Shown here: one piece after another, positions 24,999 through 34,996 of the stretch
How positions within the stretch are numbered: position 1 is the first letter of the stretch
Layout: each line of letters begins with the position of its first letter
Assembly (NCBI RefSeq): GCF_021556475.1
Contig: NZ_JAKGBZ010000003.1
Location: 62,001-126,000 of the forward strand
Direction of reading: 5' to 3'
Origin: Acidiphilium iwatense
GTDB taxonomy: Bacteria > Pseudomonadota > Alphaproteobacteria > Acetobacterales > Acetobacteraceae
Length of the DNA: 64,000 bases
Position numbers and translations under genes: made by a program
The notes under the pieces: model-generated
Databases searched by the model: none
Told to the model about the DNA's origin: nothing
The model's input: the letters and a program-made list of their open reading frames with translations, nothing else

Positions 24999-26305
24999 GA
25001 AGCGGGGGCCAGAATGGCGGGCGCGAAATCGTTCTCGAAGCGGGCGCGGTCCTCGGGCCGCAGCCGGACCGAGACGGTGATGCGATCCCCATCGTCTTCG
25101 CGCGCGGTGACTTCGCCGTGGCGATACAGCCAGGCGAGGATCGCGCCATTGGACGAAGGCAGCGCATAGGTCATCAGATGCATCGAGCGGGCGAGCCGCG
25201 CGTCGATCGCCGCGCGCAGCGCCGGCAGGTTCTCGCCGGACAAAGCCGAGACGGCGATGGCGTCGGTTTCAGGCAGGTCGCGATGGTCCGGCGGCAGAAG
25301 GTCGATCTTGTTGAGAACCTCGAAGCTGCGGTTCTGCCAGCCGGCGTCCAGCATCCCCGACGCGGCCATGTTGTCGAGCACGGCGATGACATCGGCGCGC
25401 TGGGCGGCGCTGTCGGGGTGTGCGGCGTCGCGGACATGGAGAATGATGTCGGCGGCGGCGACTTCCTCCAGCGTGGCGCGGAAGGCGGCGACCAGTTCGG
25501 TCGGCAGGTCGGAGACGAAACCCACCGTGTCCGACAGGATCGCCTGCCGGCCGGACGGCAGGACGATCAGCCGCATGGTGGGATCGAGGGTGGCGAACAA
25601 CTGGTCCTCGGCCTGCACGGCGGCGCCGGTGAGCGCGTTGAACAAAGTGGATTTGCCGGCATTGGTGTAGCCGACCAGGGCGACCACCGGATAGGGCACG
25701 CGGTTGCGCGCGGCGCGATGCAGGGCGCGGGTGCGGCGAACATCGTCGAGGTCGCGCTTGAGCCGGGCGATGCGATCGGTGATCAGCCGCCGGTCCGCCT
25801 CGATCTGGGTTTCGCCGGGGCCGCCGAGGAAGCCGAAGCCGCCGCGCTGGCGCTCAAGGTGAGTCCAGGAACGGACCAGGCGCGAGCGCTGATAGGCCAG
25901 ATGCGCCAGTTCGACCTGCAGCACGCCCTCGGCGGTGCGGGCGCGTTCGCCGAAAATATCCAGGATCAGACCGGTGCGGTCGATCACCTTGCAGTTCCAG
26001 GCGCGTTCCAGGTTGCGCTGCTGCACCGGGCTGAGCGCGGAATCGACCACGGCGACGCCGACCTCGGCCTCGGCGATGGCGGCGCCGATGCGCGCGACCT
26101 GACCCTCGCCGAACAAGGTGGCGGGCCGCTGGGAGCGGATTTGCAGAATGTCCCGGTGGGCGATGACCAGCCCGATCGAGGCGGCGAGGCCGATGGCTTC
26201 GGCGAGCCGTGCCTCGGCCTCGCGCAGGCGGTCGCGCCGCGAACCATGCTCCCAGGGGAGCAGGATGGCGGCGCGCTGGGGCGTCGCCTCGGTCGGCGCG
26301 GTCAA
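24995..26305 (-). CDS. hflX: Ribosome-associated GTPase HflX
   Basis: A 436-residue GTPase that splits stalled ribosomes. The N-terminal HflX domain (FGEGQVARIGAAI, DRTGLILDIFGERARTAEG) is followed by the glycine-rich linker GGFGFLGGPGETQIEADRR and the G domain: G1 GYTNAGKST, G3 DTVGF, G4 NKID. The reading requires a TTG start at 26305, six bases after the hfq stop; no better start is visible because family homology begins close to it. Classic hfq-hflX order. Confidence 0.95.
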   Translation of the reverse strand: MTAPTEATPQRAAILLPWEHGSRRDRLREAEARLAEAIGLAASIGLVIAHRDILQIRSQRPATLFGEGQVARIGAAIAEAEVGVAVVDSALSPVQQRNLERAWNCKVIDRTGLILDIFGERARTAEGVLQVELAHLAYQRSRLVRSWTHLERQRGGFGFLGGPGETQIEADRRLITDRIARLKRDLDDVRRTRALHRAARNRVPYPVVALVGYTNAGKSTLFNALTGAAVQAEDQLFATLDPTMRLIVLPSGRQAILSDTVGFVSDLPTELVAAFRATLEEVAAADIILHVRDAAHPDSAAQRADVIAVLDNMAASGMLDAGWQNRSFEVLNKIDLLPPDHRDLPETDAIAVSALSGENLPALRAAIDARLARSMHLMTYALPSSNGAILAWLYRHGEVTAREDDGDRITVSVRLRPEDRARFENDFAPAILAPAS

Positions 26306-26311
26306 GCCTGA

Positions 26312-26629
26312 TTACTCATCGTCTCGCTCCGCGTCGCCGCCGCGCGCCAGGCTGAGCGTGGCGGGGTTCTGCGCCGGGGCGGCTCCGGTCTCGGCCTTGG
26401 TCGCGTCGAACAACTGGATCGGTGCGCCCGGCATCACGGTGGAGATCGCGTGCTTGTAGACGAGCTGGGTATGCCCGTCGCGCCGGAGCAGCACGGAGAA
26501 ATTGTCGAACCAGGTGATGACGCCCTGAAGCTTGACGCCGTTCACCAGGAACACCGTCACGGGGGTTTTGCTCTTGCGAACGTGGTTGAGGAAAACGTCC
26601 TGCACGTTCTGAGATTTTTCGGTGGCCAC
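26312..26629 (-). CDS. hfq: RNA chaperone Hfq
   Basis: A 105-residue Sm-like protein that forms hexamers and mediates sRNA-mRNA pairing. Sm1 is [20 protein letters not shown] and Sm2 includes LVYKHAIST; the N-terminus is [21 protein letters not shown] 26629 with an AAGGA site seven bases before it is the start. The acidic tail after residue 80 is longer than in short alphaproteobacterial Hfq proteins. First gene of hfq-hflX-IMPase. Confidence 0.97.
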   Translation of the reverse strand: MATEKSQNVQDVFLNHVRKSKTPVTVFLVNGVKLQGVITWFDNFSVLLRRDGHTQLVYKHAISTVMPGAPIQLFDATKAETGAAPAQNPATLSLARGGDAERDDE

Positions 26630-26857
26630 GTCGGAATCCTTATGTTCTTGTCGTCGCCCGGGCAAGCCGGGGGACGATGGTTGCGTTGGACAGCGCCAAG
26701 GCCGGAAACCTCGGCACCGGGAGTTTCGCGCAATCGCTTGCGTGGCACGAAAGCGGCTGCGCTTCGCCATTATAGCCTGATGATCGGGCGAAACCAGCCT
26801 CGGCGGCACGGGGTGGCGCACAAAGCCTGGCGGCGTGGCGGAACGACGACAGTTGCG

Positions 26858-28384
26858 TCAGCGTTGCCGGCGCTGTCGCCCGGCGACCCTCTCGTCGCGG
26901 CGCCAGTGGCTGGCGATCGCGGCATAGGTCAGGACCAGTTCGCGCCCGGCGCGCGGCAGGGTGATCCATGCATCGCCGCGCGTCCAGACCGCCGCGTCGT
27001 GCGCGGCGCGCGGATGGCGCTGCGCCGGGGCGATCGCCCGTTCGATCGGGATGGATTTGCCGTCCAGCACGATGGCGGTGAGCGCGATGCCGAGCCGGCG
27101 ATGGTCGGATGAGGCGGGATCGGTCTCGGCCGGGACGAAACTGCCGGTGACCAGCTCGACCCGGCGCACCGGACGCGGCAGGGTGAAGCGCAGCGTGCCG
27201 GTTCTGCGCTCCGCCGGGGCGAGAATGATCGAATCGGCGCGCAGCCAGGGGGTGGTTTCGACGAGGGCGTAGCCGAGCTCCGCCTTGCGCGCGGCGAGGC
27301 GCGCGCGGATCGGCGCGAGAGCCGTGCCGCCAGTGATCAGCGGAGCGCAACCTTGAATTTCGCGGACGATCTGCATCAGGTCGGGGTGCAGGGTGACGGG
27401 TTCGGCGGAATTCTCGAACAGGCCGCGATGGCCGGTGTCGAGAAAGCTTTCGGCGGCCGCACCCTCGGCGAGCAGAATGTCGTGGCGGTCGAGTTCGACA
27501 TGGTAATAGGTGACGCGCGCGCAGTCGTGCTCCTGGGCGATCAGCACGCCATCGGCGATGTCCTTCGCCTGGACCAGGGCGCCGTCGAGGAACAAGGCGT
27601 GGTCGGGCGAGACCAGGAGATCGCGCGCGGGCACGCCATCCGCCAGGGCGCCCGCCGCGATGCGGATCGGCCGGGCGCGCTCGGGGTTCGGATGCCTGCG
27701 GAAATCGAGGCTGCGATGGCCGATCCAGACGATTTTTTTCTCCGCGCCGGAGGCGGTGCGGACGATATCGCCGGCGGCGAGGTGCTCCACCGGAATCTCG
27801 CCACGCGGGGTCGCGATGTTTGTGCCGGCCGCGAAACAGGGCGGGTTGATCGTGCCGCTGGCGGTGATGACGGCATCGACAACGGTGGTGCTGCCCGCCT
27901 CGAAGGTGGGGGTGATGGTGAGGGTGGCGTTCAGCGATTTGACGCCGAACAACGCCTCGTCGATCGATTCGAGATAGGGGCCGGCGAGCGACTGGAGCGT
28001 GGCGCCGAAAAGTGAATTGAAGAGCGGATTATTGGTCGTGATGGTGTTGCCCGGCTCGACGTAGACGATCACCCCGGCACTCGTCAGCGAGGCGATATCG
28101 GCGTCGAAGGTCGCGTTGTTCTGCACCGAACTCGGCGCCTTGTCGAAATTGGCGTAATCCTGTTCCAGATTGGCCAGGATGATCGTGTCGCCCGGCGCGA
28201 AATTGTCGATATTGCCGCCGAGATAGGTGGCGACGACATTCGTGGTCGACGGGCCGTAGTGCAGGGCGCCCGGCTCGATCAGCAGAACCCCGCTATCGGT
28301 GCCCTGATTGGTGAAGGTGATATTCCCGCTCAGCGACGTGGTCAGCGTAACGGTACCGCCCGGCGTAATCGTGGATCCCGACAT
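26858..28384 (-). CDS. Hint-domain (hedgehog/intein-like) protein
   Basis: A 508-residue protein. Residues 1-180 are Thr/Ser/Gly-rich and repeat-like (beta-rich, as in autotransporter or adhesin passengers). At about 185 a Hint domain of the bacterial PF13403 type starts: PPCFAAGTNIATPRGEIPVE with catalytic Cys, then LLVSPDHALFLDG, YYHVELDRHDILLAEG and ESFLDTGHRGLF. These domains are thought to self-cleave or modify cell-surface proteins. No N-terminal signal peptide is visible. It ends 228 bp upstream of hfq on the same strand. Confidence 0.85.
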   Translation of the reverse strand: MSGSTITPGGTVTLTTSLSGNITFTNQGTDSGVLLIEPGALHYGPSTTNVVATYLGGNIDNFAPGDTIILANLEQDYANFDKAPSSVQNNATFDADIASLTSAGVIVYVEPGNTITTNNPLFNSLFGATLQSLAGPYLESIDEALFGVKSLNATLTITPTFEAGSTTVVDAVITASGTINPPCFAAGTNIATPRGEIPVEHLAAGDIVRTASGAEKKIVWIGHRSLDFRRHPNPERARPIRIAAGALADGVPARDLLVSPDHALFLDGALVQAKDIADGVLIAQEHDCARVTYYHVELDRHDILLAEGAAAESFLDTGHRGLFENSAEPVTLHPDLMQIVREIQGCAPLITGGTALAPIRARLAARKAELGYALVETTPWLRADSIILAPAERRTGTLRFTLPRPVRRVELVTGSFVPAETDPASSDHRRLGIALTAIVLDGKSIPIERAIAPAQRHPRAAHDAAVWTRGDAWITLPRAGRELVLTYAAIASHWRRDERVAGRQRRQR

Positions 28385-28484
28385 CGCCCGTCTCCTCGGA
28401 TTATGCCGGTTATTATCACGATCTCGCGACGATCCGTCAATGATTATAAAGAGACGAAATAGAAAAAATCAAGGCTGTAACAAC

Positions 28485-29522
28485 CTAAACGATAAATCCA
28501 CCGCCCAATACACGCGTGCCGTCATAGACCACGCAGGCCTGACCGGGGGCGGCGAGCGCGGAAGTGTCGAGAGTCGCCACGCCGCTCAGCGCGTCGATCG
28601 TCGCCGGCCGCGGGGTTTCGCGCGCGCGCAGCTTCACCGCGGCGCGGATCGGTGCCTCGGGTGGGTCGATCAGCCAGTTCGCCTCGGCGAAGCGGACGGC
28701 GCGCGACCCGGCATCGCGCGGACCGACCACGATGCGCCGGCGCTCCGCGTCGATATGCGTGACCACCTGGCCGGATGCGGCGCCCAGGCGCTTCGCCTGC
28801 CCCACCGTGTAGCGGGCGATGCCGTCGTGCCGGGCGAGGACGGTGCCCTCACCGTCGACGATATCGCCGGGAAACGTTGCTTCGGGGCGCAATTTTCCGA
28901 CGATATCCGCATAGGAGCCGGAGGGGACGAAGCAGATATCCTGGCTGTCGGGCTTTTCGGCGACTGGCAGTCCCATCCGCGCGGCCTCGGCGCGGACCCG
29001 CGCCTTGTCCGGCATCGATCCCAGGGGGAAACGGGCAAACGCAAGCTGCGCTTGCGTCGTGGCAAACAAAAACCAGGACTGATCGCGCGCTTCGTCGGCG
29101 GCGCGGTGCAGTTCGGGGCCGTTTCGGCCATCCTCGCGGCGGACGTAATGGCCGGTCGCCAGCGCCTCGGCGCCGAGATCGCGCGCGAGGCCGAGAAGAT
29201 CGCCGAATTTGAGGTGCTGGTTGCAGCGCACGCAGGGCACCGGGGTTCTGCCGCCGGCGTAGGACTCGGCGAAATCGCCGATCACCCGTTCGCGGAACGC
29301 GGCCTCGGCGTCGATCACGTAATGGGCGATGCCGAGCCGGTCGGCGACGTTGCGGGCGTCGTGGATGTCCTGGCCGGCGCAGCACGCGCCCTTGCGGCCC
29401 GACGCGGCGCCGTGGTCGTAGAGCTGGAGCGTGACGCCGATCACCTCGTGCCCGGCCTCGTGCATCAGCCCGGCGACCACCGAGCTGTCCACCCCGCCCG
29501 ACATGGCGACGACGATACGCAT
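28485..29522 (-). CDS. mnmA: tRNA 2-thiouridylase MnmA
   Basis: A 345-residue enzyme that adds sulfur to U34 of tRNA-Lys, Glu and Gln. The P-loop is [13 protein letters not shown] at residues 8-20; catalytic cysteines lie in [12 protein letters not shown] and in [18 protein letters not shown] and the C-terminal [16 protein letters not shown] barrel are present. It is the last gene of a run with a cysteine desulfurase and a ferredoxin, which supply activated sulfur and possibly electrons. Confidence 0.96.
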   Translation of the reverse strand: MRIVVAMSGGVDSSVVAGLMHEAGHEVIGVTLQLYDHGAASGRKGACCAGQDIHDARNVADRLGIAHYVIDAEAAFRERVIGDFAESYAGGRTPVPCVRCNQHLKFGDLLGLARDLGAEALATGHYVRREDGRNGPELHRAADEARDQSWFLFATTQAQLAFARFPLGSMPDKARVRAEAARMGLPVAEKPDSQDICFVPSGSYADIVGKLRPEATFPGDIVDGEGTVLARHDGIARYTVGQAKRLGAASGQVVTHIDAERRRIVVGPRDAGSRAVRFAEANWLIDPPEAPIRAAVKLRARETPRPATIDALSGVATLDTSALAAPGQACVVYDGTRVLGGGFIV

Positions 29523-29525
29523 GGT

Positions 29526-29858
29526 TCAGCCGAACTGGGCGTTGCGCACGCCGGCGGGCAGCCGCACGACCAGCCCGTCGAGCGCCGGGGACATCACGAT
29601 CTGACAGCCGAGGCGCGAGGTCTTTTCCAGGCCGAAAGCGAGGTCGAGCATGTCCTCCTCGTCCTCGGACGCTTGCGAGAGCCTCGCGTACCAGTCGGGA
29701 TCGACGATGACGTGGCAGGTCGAGCAGGCGAGCGAGCCTTCGCAGGCGCCTTCGATGTCGATGCCGTGCTTATGCGCGATCTCCAGCACCGACAGCCCGA
29801 TCGGCGCATCCACGGTGCGGCGCGTGCCATCGCGCTCGATGAAACTCATGCTCGGCAT
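29526..29858 (-). CDS. fdx: Adrenodoxin-type [2Fe-2S] ferredoxin
   Basis: A 110-residue electron carrier. Cluster ligands lie in CEGSLACSTCHVIV (C-x5-C-x2-C) and later in LGCQIVMSP, the spacing of Isc-type/adrenodoxin ferredoxins. ATG 29858 is chosen since AAGGA lies six bases upstream; a TTG at 29864 is possible. It sits between the desulfurase gene (9 bp) and mnmA (3 bp), consistent with a role in Fe-S assembly or tRNA thiolation. Confidence 0.93.
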   Translation of the reverse strand: MPSMSFIERDGTRRTVDAPIGLSVLEIAHKHGIDIEGACEGSLACSTCHVIVDPDWYARLSQASEDEEDMLDLAFGLEKTSRLGCQIVMSPALDGLVVRLPAGVRNAQFG

Positions 29859-29867
29859 CGACAATCC

Positions 29868-31037
29868 TTAAATGATGGCGGGCTCTGCGACCGCCCGTGC
29901 TTCGGGCGACGTAGAGAAACCCTCCCGCTTGCGCAAGGCGCGCGCGGCGAGGCGCCGATATGCGGCGAGAAAACGCGCCGGGGCGGTGTCGCTCGCGTTC
30001 CAGGGCAGGGAAACCCGGATCGCGCAGCCGGCCAGCGCGCCGAGCCCCATCGCGTCCAGGACATGGCTGCGCGCGACCTTGCCCGAGGAACAGGCCGAGC
30101 CGGCGGAGACGCAGATTCCGTCGAGATCGAGCGCGATCACCTGGGTTTCGGCGGAAAGCCCCGGCAGGGCAAGACAGGTCGTGTTGGGCAGGCGCGGCGC
30201 GTCGGCGCCGACCGCGATGGCGCCCGCCTCCCGCGCGCCCGCCTCGATCGCGTCGCGCAAGGCGGCGAGCCGGGCGACATTGCCGAGCTGGGCCGTGTCC
30301 AGGGCGGCGGCGAAACCGGCGATCGCCGGCAGATTCTGGGTACCGCCGCGCCGGCCCCGCTCCTGCCCGCCGCCCCGGATCAGCGGCGCCAGCGCATCGG
30401 CATGGGCGGGGGCGACCAGCAGGGCACCCGCGCCTTTCGGGCCGCCGAGCTTATGCGCCGAGATCGCCACACTTGCGGCGCCCAACGCGAGGTAGTCGTA
30501 ATCGAGCCGGCAAGCCGCCTGCACCGCATCGACATGCAGGATCGCGCCATGGGCGGCGCAGAGTGACGCGGCCTCGGCGATCGGGTGGATCACTCCGGTC
30601 TCGTTGTTCGCCGCCATCAGGCAGACCAGGGCGCCGTTTTGCCGAGCAAGCAGGCGGTCGAGCGTGGCGAGGTCGATCGTGCCGTCGGCGTTGACCGGGA
30701 TTGTCGTGGCATTGGGCGCGGCGGCGCGCACCGCGTCGTGCTCGGTGGCGCCGATCAGGATCGGGCGATTTGAGCCTAATCCATGGATCGCCATGGCATC
30801 GGCCTCGGTCGCCCCGGAGCAGAACACCACATCCTGGGGCCTTGCGCCGAAATGCCGAGCGATCGCCGCGCGCGACTTTTCCAGCAGACTCCGCGCCGCG
30901 CGGCCCTCGGCGTGGACCGAGGCCGGGTTGCCGACGCGATCGAGGGCGGCGATCAGCGCCGCGCGCGCCGCCGGGCGCAACGTCTCGGTAGCGTTGGCGT
31001 CGAGATAGAGCGGCTCAGCCCCGGCGAACGGCGTCAT
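29868..31037 (-). CDS. Cysteine desulfurase (NifS/IscS type)
   Basis: A 389-residue PLP enzyme that takes sulfur from cysteine onto an active-site Cys. Features are [15 protein letters not shown] at the start, [12 protein letters not shown], the PLP lysine in [15 protein letters not shown] and the catalytic loop [10 protein letters not shown]. The ATG at 31037 gives the standard N-terminus ([13 protein letters not shown]) and lies within the last codons of cysE (23-bp overlap). Not a SufS type judging by the long Cys loop. Confidence 0.93.
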   Translation of the reverse strand: MTPFAGAEPLYLDANATETLRPAARAALIAALDRVGNPASVHAEGRAARSLLEKSRAAIARHFGARPQDVVFCSGATEADAMAIHGLGSNRPILIGATEHDAVRAAAPNATTIPVNADGTIDLATLDRLLARQNGALVCLMAANNETGVIHPIAEAASLCAAHGAILHVDAVQAACRLDYDYLALGAASVAISAHKLGGPKGAGALLVAPAHADALAPLIRGGGQERGRRGGTQNLPAIAGFAAALDTAQLGNVARLAALRDAIEAGAREAGAIAVGADAPRLPNTTCLALPGLSAETQVIALDLDGICVSAGSACSSGKVARSHVLDAMGLGALAGCAIRVSLPWNASDTAPARFLAAYRRLAARALRKREGFSTSPEARAVAEPAII

Positions 31038-31749
31038 CGGCGCTCGATTCGCGCGATTCCGCGCTTCTATCTGATTTGCGCGATTCCGCGCGGGCAACCC
31101 GTGCCTCCAGATCGGTCAGTTCAGAGCGCAGCGTGTCGATTTCGTGCAGCAGCGGATCGAGGCAGGGGTCGCACGGCGTGCCGTAGGGGTCGAACCGCAC
31201 CTTCGGCCGCTGGCCGGCCGGCGCACGCTCGATCGGGCGATCGACCGGCCGCGCCGGGATGCCGACCACCGTGGTGTTCGCCGGCACCTCGGCCACCACC
31301 ACCGCATTGGCGCCGATCCGGGCGTTGTCGCCGATGCGGATCGCGCCCAGCACCTTCGCGCCGGCGCCGATGATGACGTTGTCGCCCACCGTGGGGTGGC
31401 GCTTGCCGGTTTCGCTCGACGTGCCGCCCAGGGTGACCTGATGATACAGATAGACATCGTCGCCCAGTTCGGCGGTCTCGCCGATCACCACGCCCATGCC
31501 GTGGTCGATGACGCAGCGCCGGCCGATCACCGCCCCCGGATGGATCTCGATCCCCGTCACCATCCGGCTGAAATGCGACACCATGCGGCCGAGCAGGCGC
31601 AGCCGCCTGGTCCAGAGCGCGTGGGCCAGGCGGTGCCACATGACCGCGTGCAGCCCCGGATAGCAGAGCAGAACCTCGATATCCGAACGCGCGGCAGGGT
31701 CGCGCTGGCGGTAGGTCTGGATGGTCTCACGCAAAAACATGCGGGTCAT
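31015..31749 (-). CDS. cysE: Serine O-acetyltransferase CysE
   Basis: A 244-residue first enzyme of cysteine synthesis. The short (EpsC-like) N-terminal helical part contains [20 protein letters not shown]; a left-handed beta helix follows with [18 protein letters not shown], catalytic His residues and [20 protein letters not shown] charged coiled tail overlaps the desulfurase start, so cysteine production and cysteine use are translationally coupled. A TATACT -10-like box lies about 35-40 bp before the start, without a clear -35. Confidence 0.94.
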   Translation of the reverse strand: MTRMFLRETIQTYRQRDPAARSDIEVLLCYPGLHAVMWHRLAHALWTRRLRLLGRMVSHFSRMVTGIEIHPGAVIGRRCVIDHGMGVVIGETAELGDDVYLYHQVTLGGTSSETGKRHPTVGDNVIIGAGAKVLGAIRIGDNARIGANAVVVAEVPANTTVVGIPARPVDRPIERAPAGQRPKVRFDPYGTPCDPCLDPLLHEIDTLRSELTDLEARVARAESRKSDRSAESRESSADDAVRRG

Positions 31750-32233
31750 GCGACATTTCCGTAGGAAAACTCAGGACGATGCAGTATAGTTTGTGACCTT
31801 ATCGTTGGTTGGCCGGCAAGGGCGGCGAAGCGGAACAAAGTTGCGCGCCGAGGGCGCGGCGGGCGTATCGATCGCCCGATGGCGGTTCGGCAGCGCCCTT
31901 TTTGGACGGATTGACGATACTGGTTCGAACGATACGGGTCCAGACGCATAGGATCACAGGAGAGTAGGTATGCAGGCCAGGCCGGTCAATAATGGGTCGA
32001 TGATGATTATATGTCGAATCGAAAGACCGGCCACGGAGATGCACGGGATCTAGGAAACCGTGATCGAGGACATGATCGGCGGCAAGCCGGGCCGGTGGGG
32101 ATGCGCCACGAGAGTCGATGGCGCGGGCCGGCGTTTCCGCCGTTGTCTATCCTGATATGTCGGGAGCATGGGACAGGGTGGTTGCCCTGGCCGATTTTCG
32201 TCAGTCGCGAGTGAGAAAGAGTTCAATAAGACG
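31750..32233. other. Intergenic stretch between divergent cysE and hydrolase genes
   Basis: About 480 bp. Short frames exist on both strands but lack family matches, ribosome sites and coding bias. It must contain the divergent promoters of cysE and the hydrolase gene. No RNA gene or clear operator was recognised. Confidence 0.5.
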
Positions 32234-32899
32234 ATGCCTGAAGTGATGTTTGCCGGGCCGGATGGCCGACTTGAAGGACGCTACCACCATGCCAAGGAGC
32301 GCGGCGCGCCGCTTGCGCTGGTGCTGCACCCGCATCCGCTGCATGGCGGGACGATGAACAACCGCGTCACCTATACGATGTATCAGGTGTTCCAGCGGCT
32401 CGGCTTTTCGGTGATGCGGTTCAATTTCCGCGGCGTCGGGCGCAGCCAAGGCAAATACGACGGCGGCATGGGCGAGATCAACGACGCCGCCGCCGCGCTG
32501 GACTGGATGCAGGCGCTCAACCCCGGCCATGGCGGGCTGTGGATTTCCGGCTATTCCTTCGGCGCCTTCGTCGGTATGCAATTGCTGATGCGCAGACCCG
32601 AGGTTTCCGGCTGGATCAGCGTGGCGCCGCCGGCGGCGCATTACGATTTCGGCTTTCTCGCCCCCTGCCCGTGCGGCGGGCTGATGATCCATGGCGACGC
32701 CGACGAGCTGGTGCCCGAAGCCTCGGTGCGCAAGCTGGTCGACAAGCTCAACACCCAGAAGGGCGTTTCGGTCGATTACCGGATTTTTGCGGGCGCCGAC
32801 CACGTGTTCGCGCATCACGCGGACGCGATCGGCGCGGCGGTCGAATCCTATGTCAGCGGCGAGATCGCCCGCAAGCATATGGCGCTCGCCGCCGACTAA
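32234..32899 (+). CDS. Alpha/beta hydrolase
   Basis: A 221-residue serine hydrolase of the small, dienelactone-hydrolase-like YdeN/YsgA group. Strand and oxyanion region LALVLHPHPLHGGTMNNRV, FNFRGVGRSQGKYDGG, the nucleophile elbow SGYSFGAFVG (Ser near 110), the acid in HGDADELVP and His in GADHVFAHH are visible. Substrate unknown. ATG 32234 was chosen by family N-terminus. An intrinsic terminator follows. Confidence 0.85.
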   Translation: MPEVMFAGPDGRLEGRYHHAKERGAPLALVLHPHPLHGGTMNNRVTYTMYQVFQRLGFSVMRFNFRGVGRSQGKYDGGMGEINDAAAALDWMQALNPGHGGLWISGYSFGAFVGMQLLMRRPEVSGWISVAPPAAHYDFGFLAPCPCGGLMIHGDADELVPEASVRKLVDKLNTQKGVSVDYRIFAGADHVFAHHADAIGAAVESYVSGEIARKHMALAAD

Positions 32900-32932
32900 C
32901 CGTTTTTCGGGCCGGATATTCCGTTTCAAGGC

Positions 32933-32963
32933 AAAACCCCGGCCGGATCGGCCGGGGTTTTTT
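32933..32963 (+). terminator. Rho-independent terminator after the hydrolase gene
   Basis: A 13-bp perfect stem (AAAACCCCGGCCG, 32933-32945; complement 32949-32961) with a GAT loop ends in TTTTTT. The A-run on the left also makes it potentially bidirectional. It separates the hydrolase from gmd. Confidence 0.93.
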
Positions 32964-33125
32964 GTGTCTCGCGCCAGATCTCTCTCGATGGCACGCAACC
33001 GGCAGCCTGCTGCTCGGCAGCGAAACCGTCGTCGCCGGGGCGTCGCGCGCGGCCAGAAACCTTGTGAAACCGCACGAGATGTCGGAAGCATGGGCGCGGT
33101 ATCGGCAACAGGGGGCAAAAGGCTC

Positions 33126-34103
33126 ATGCGGACGGCGTTGATTACCGGCGTGACCGGGCAGGACGGCGCGTATCTCAGCGAATTCCTGCTGAACCAGGGG
33201 TATCGGGTGGTGGGCGTGATGCGCCGCTCGGCCTCGTCGGACGTGATCGGCGAGCGGCTGCGCTGGCTCGGCGTGCTCGACAGGATCACCCTGGTCGAAG
33301 GCAACCTGACCGATCTGGGCAGCCTGATCCGCATCGTGCAGACCCATGAGCCGGATGAGGTGTATCATCTCGCGGCGCAGAGTTTCGTCGCGACATCGTG
33401 GCAGCAGCCGGCGCTGACCGGGCTGGTGACCGGCCTTGGGGCGGTGACCATGCTGGAGGCGGTGCGGATCGCGCGGCCGGACGCGCGGTTCTATCAGGCG
33501 TCGTCGTCCGAGATGTACGGCAAGGTGCAGGCAACCCCGCAATCGGAGACGACGCCGTTCTATCCGCGCAGCCCCTATGCCGCGGCGAAGCTCTACGCCC
33601 ATTGGATGACGGTGAATTACCGCGAGAGCTTCGGGATGCACGCCTCCTCCGGCATATTGTTCAACCATGAAAGCCCGCTGCGCGGCATCGAATTCGTCAC
33701 CCGCAGGATCACCCACGGCGTCGCGCGGATCGTGCTGGGGCTGACCGATCATCTGACCCTCGGCAATCTGGACGCGAAGCGCGACTGGGGCCATGCGCGC
33801 GACTATGTGCGCGCGATGTGGCTGATGTTGCAACAGGACCAGCCGGACGACTACGTGATCGCGACCGGGCGGACCGCGAGCGTGCGCGAATTCTGCGACC
33901 TGGCGTTCGGGGCCGCCGGGCTGCGTGCGGCGGACCATGTGCGCACCGATGCGGCACTGCTTCGCCCGGCCGAGGTCGAGATGCTGCTGGGCGATCCATC
34001 CAAGGCGCGCGAGGCGCTGGGCTGGCAGGCGGAAGTGACGCTCGAACAGCTTGCCGCCGAGATGGTAGAGGCGGATATCGCGCGGCTGAAGGCGCGCCGT
34101 TAA
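33126..34103 (+). CDS. gmd: GDP-mannose 4,6-dehydratase
   Basis: A 325-residue SDR-type sugar-nucleotide enzyme that makes GDP-4-keto-6-deoxymannose. The cofactor loop is GVTGQDGAYLSEFLL (residues 7-21), then EVYHLAAQSFV, YQASSSEMYGKVQ with catalytic Ser/Glu, and YAAAKLYAHW with catalytic Tyr and Lys. HESPLRGIEFVTRRI and NLDAKRDWGHARDYV are Gmd-specific. Overlaps the next gene by one base (TAATG), so both act together. Confidence 0.95.
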   Translation: MRTALITGVTGQDGAYLSEFLLNQGYRVVGVMRRSASSDVIGERLRWLGVLDRITLVEGNLTDLGSLIRIVQTHEPDEVYHLAAQSFVATSWQQPALTGLVTGLGAVTMLEAVRIARPDARFYQASSSEMYGKVQATPQSETTPFYPRSPYAAAKLYAHWMTVNYRESFGMHASSGILFNHESPLRGIEFVTRRITHGVARIVLGLTDHLTLGNLDAKRDWGHARDYVRAMWLMLQQDQPDDYVIATGRTASVREFCDLAFGAAGLRAADHVRTDAALLRPAEVEMLLGDPSKAREALGWQAEVTLEQLAAEMVEADIARLKARR

Positions 34104-34996
34104 TGGCGTCGCCCGCGCGCATTCTGGTCACCGGGGCGGACGGCTTCGTCGGGCAATATCTCACGGCGGAGCTGGAAGCGCGGTTTCCCGAGGCCGCGTT
34201 ATGCGCCGACCGATTCGACGTCGCCGATCGCGCGGCGGTGGCGCAGGCGGTTGCATCGTTCAGGCCGGATGGCTGCGTGCATCTGGCGGGAGTCGCCGCC
34301 GTGCCGGACGCGCGGCGCGACCCCGACCGCACCTTCGCGGTCAATCTCGGCGGCACGCTCAACCTCGCGCGGGCGATTCTCGATGATGTGCCGGAATGCC
34401 GGCTGATCTATGTGAGCAGCGCCGAATGCTATGGCGCGAGTTTCCGCGCGGGCGCGGCGCTCGACGAGACGGCGCCGCTCGCGCCGCAGAACATCTATGC
34501 GGCGAGCAAGGCGGCGGCCGATCTCGCGCTCGGCGCGATGGCGGCGGAGCAGGGATTGCGGGTGATCCGGTTCCGGCCGTTCAACCATACCGGGCCGGGG
34601 CAGTCGGAAGCCTTCGTGATCCCGGCTTTCGCAGCACAGATCCGGCGCATCGAGCAGGGCGAGCAGGAACCGGTGGTGCGGGTCGGCAATCTGGAGCCGG
34701 AGCGCGACTTCCTTCACGTGGCCGATGTGGTGCGCGCCTATGCGCTCGGCCTCGCGCGGTTCGACGACTTGCCGAACGGCTCGGTGTTCAATCTCGCTTC
34801 CGGGACGCCGCGCCGGATCGGTGACATTCTGGCCGGGATGATCGCCCGCGCCTCGGTGCCGATCCGCGTCGAGGTCGATCCCGCGCGGCTGCGCCCGGTG
34901 GATATTCCCCGCGCGGTCGGCGATGCCTCGGCCGCACGGAAGGCGCTGGGCTGGCGGCCCGAGCACGGGCTCGATTTCGTCAGTCCGCCCGAATAG
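34103..34996 (+). CDS. rmd: GDP-6-deoxy-4-keto-mannose reductase-type NAD-dependent epimerase (Rmd-like)
   Basis: A 297-residue extended SDR. Features are ILVTGADGFVGQYL at residues 7-20, VHLAGVAAVPDARR, YVSSAECYG, NIYAASKAAAD with the YxxxK catalytic pair, and RPFNHTGPGQSEAFVIP. Its coupling with gmd and the HTGPGQ motif suit GDP-D-rhamnose (or related GDP-deoxyhexose) synthesis for a surface glycan. Its 3' end overlaps the convergent GlcG-like gene by 17 bp. Confidence 0.85.
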   Translation: MASPARILVTGADGFVGQYLTAELEARFPEAALCADRFDVADRAAVAQAVASFRPDGCVHLAGVAAVPDARRDPDRTFAVNLGGTLNLARAILDDVPECRLIYVSSAECYGASFRAGAALDETAPLAPQNIYAASKAAADLALGAMAAEQGLRVIRFRPFNHTGPGQSEAFVIPAFAAQIRRIEQGEQEPVVRVGNLEPERDFLHVADVVRAYALGLARFDDLPNGSVFNLASGTPRRIGDILAGMIARASVPIRVEVDPARLRPVDIPRAVGDASAARKALGWRPEHGLDFVSPPE

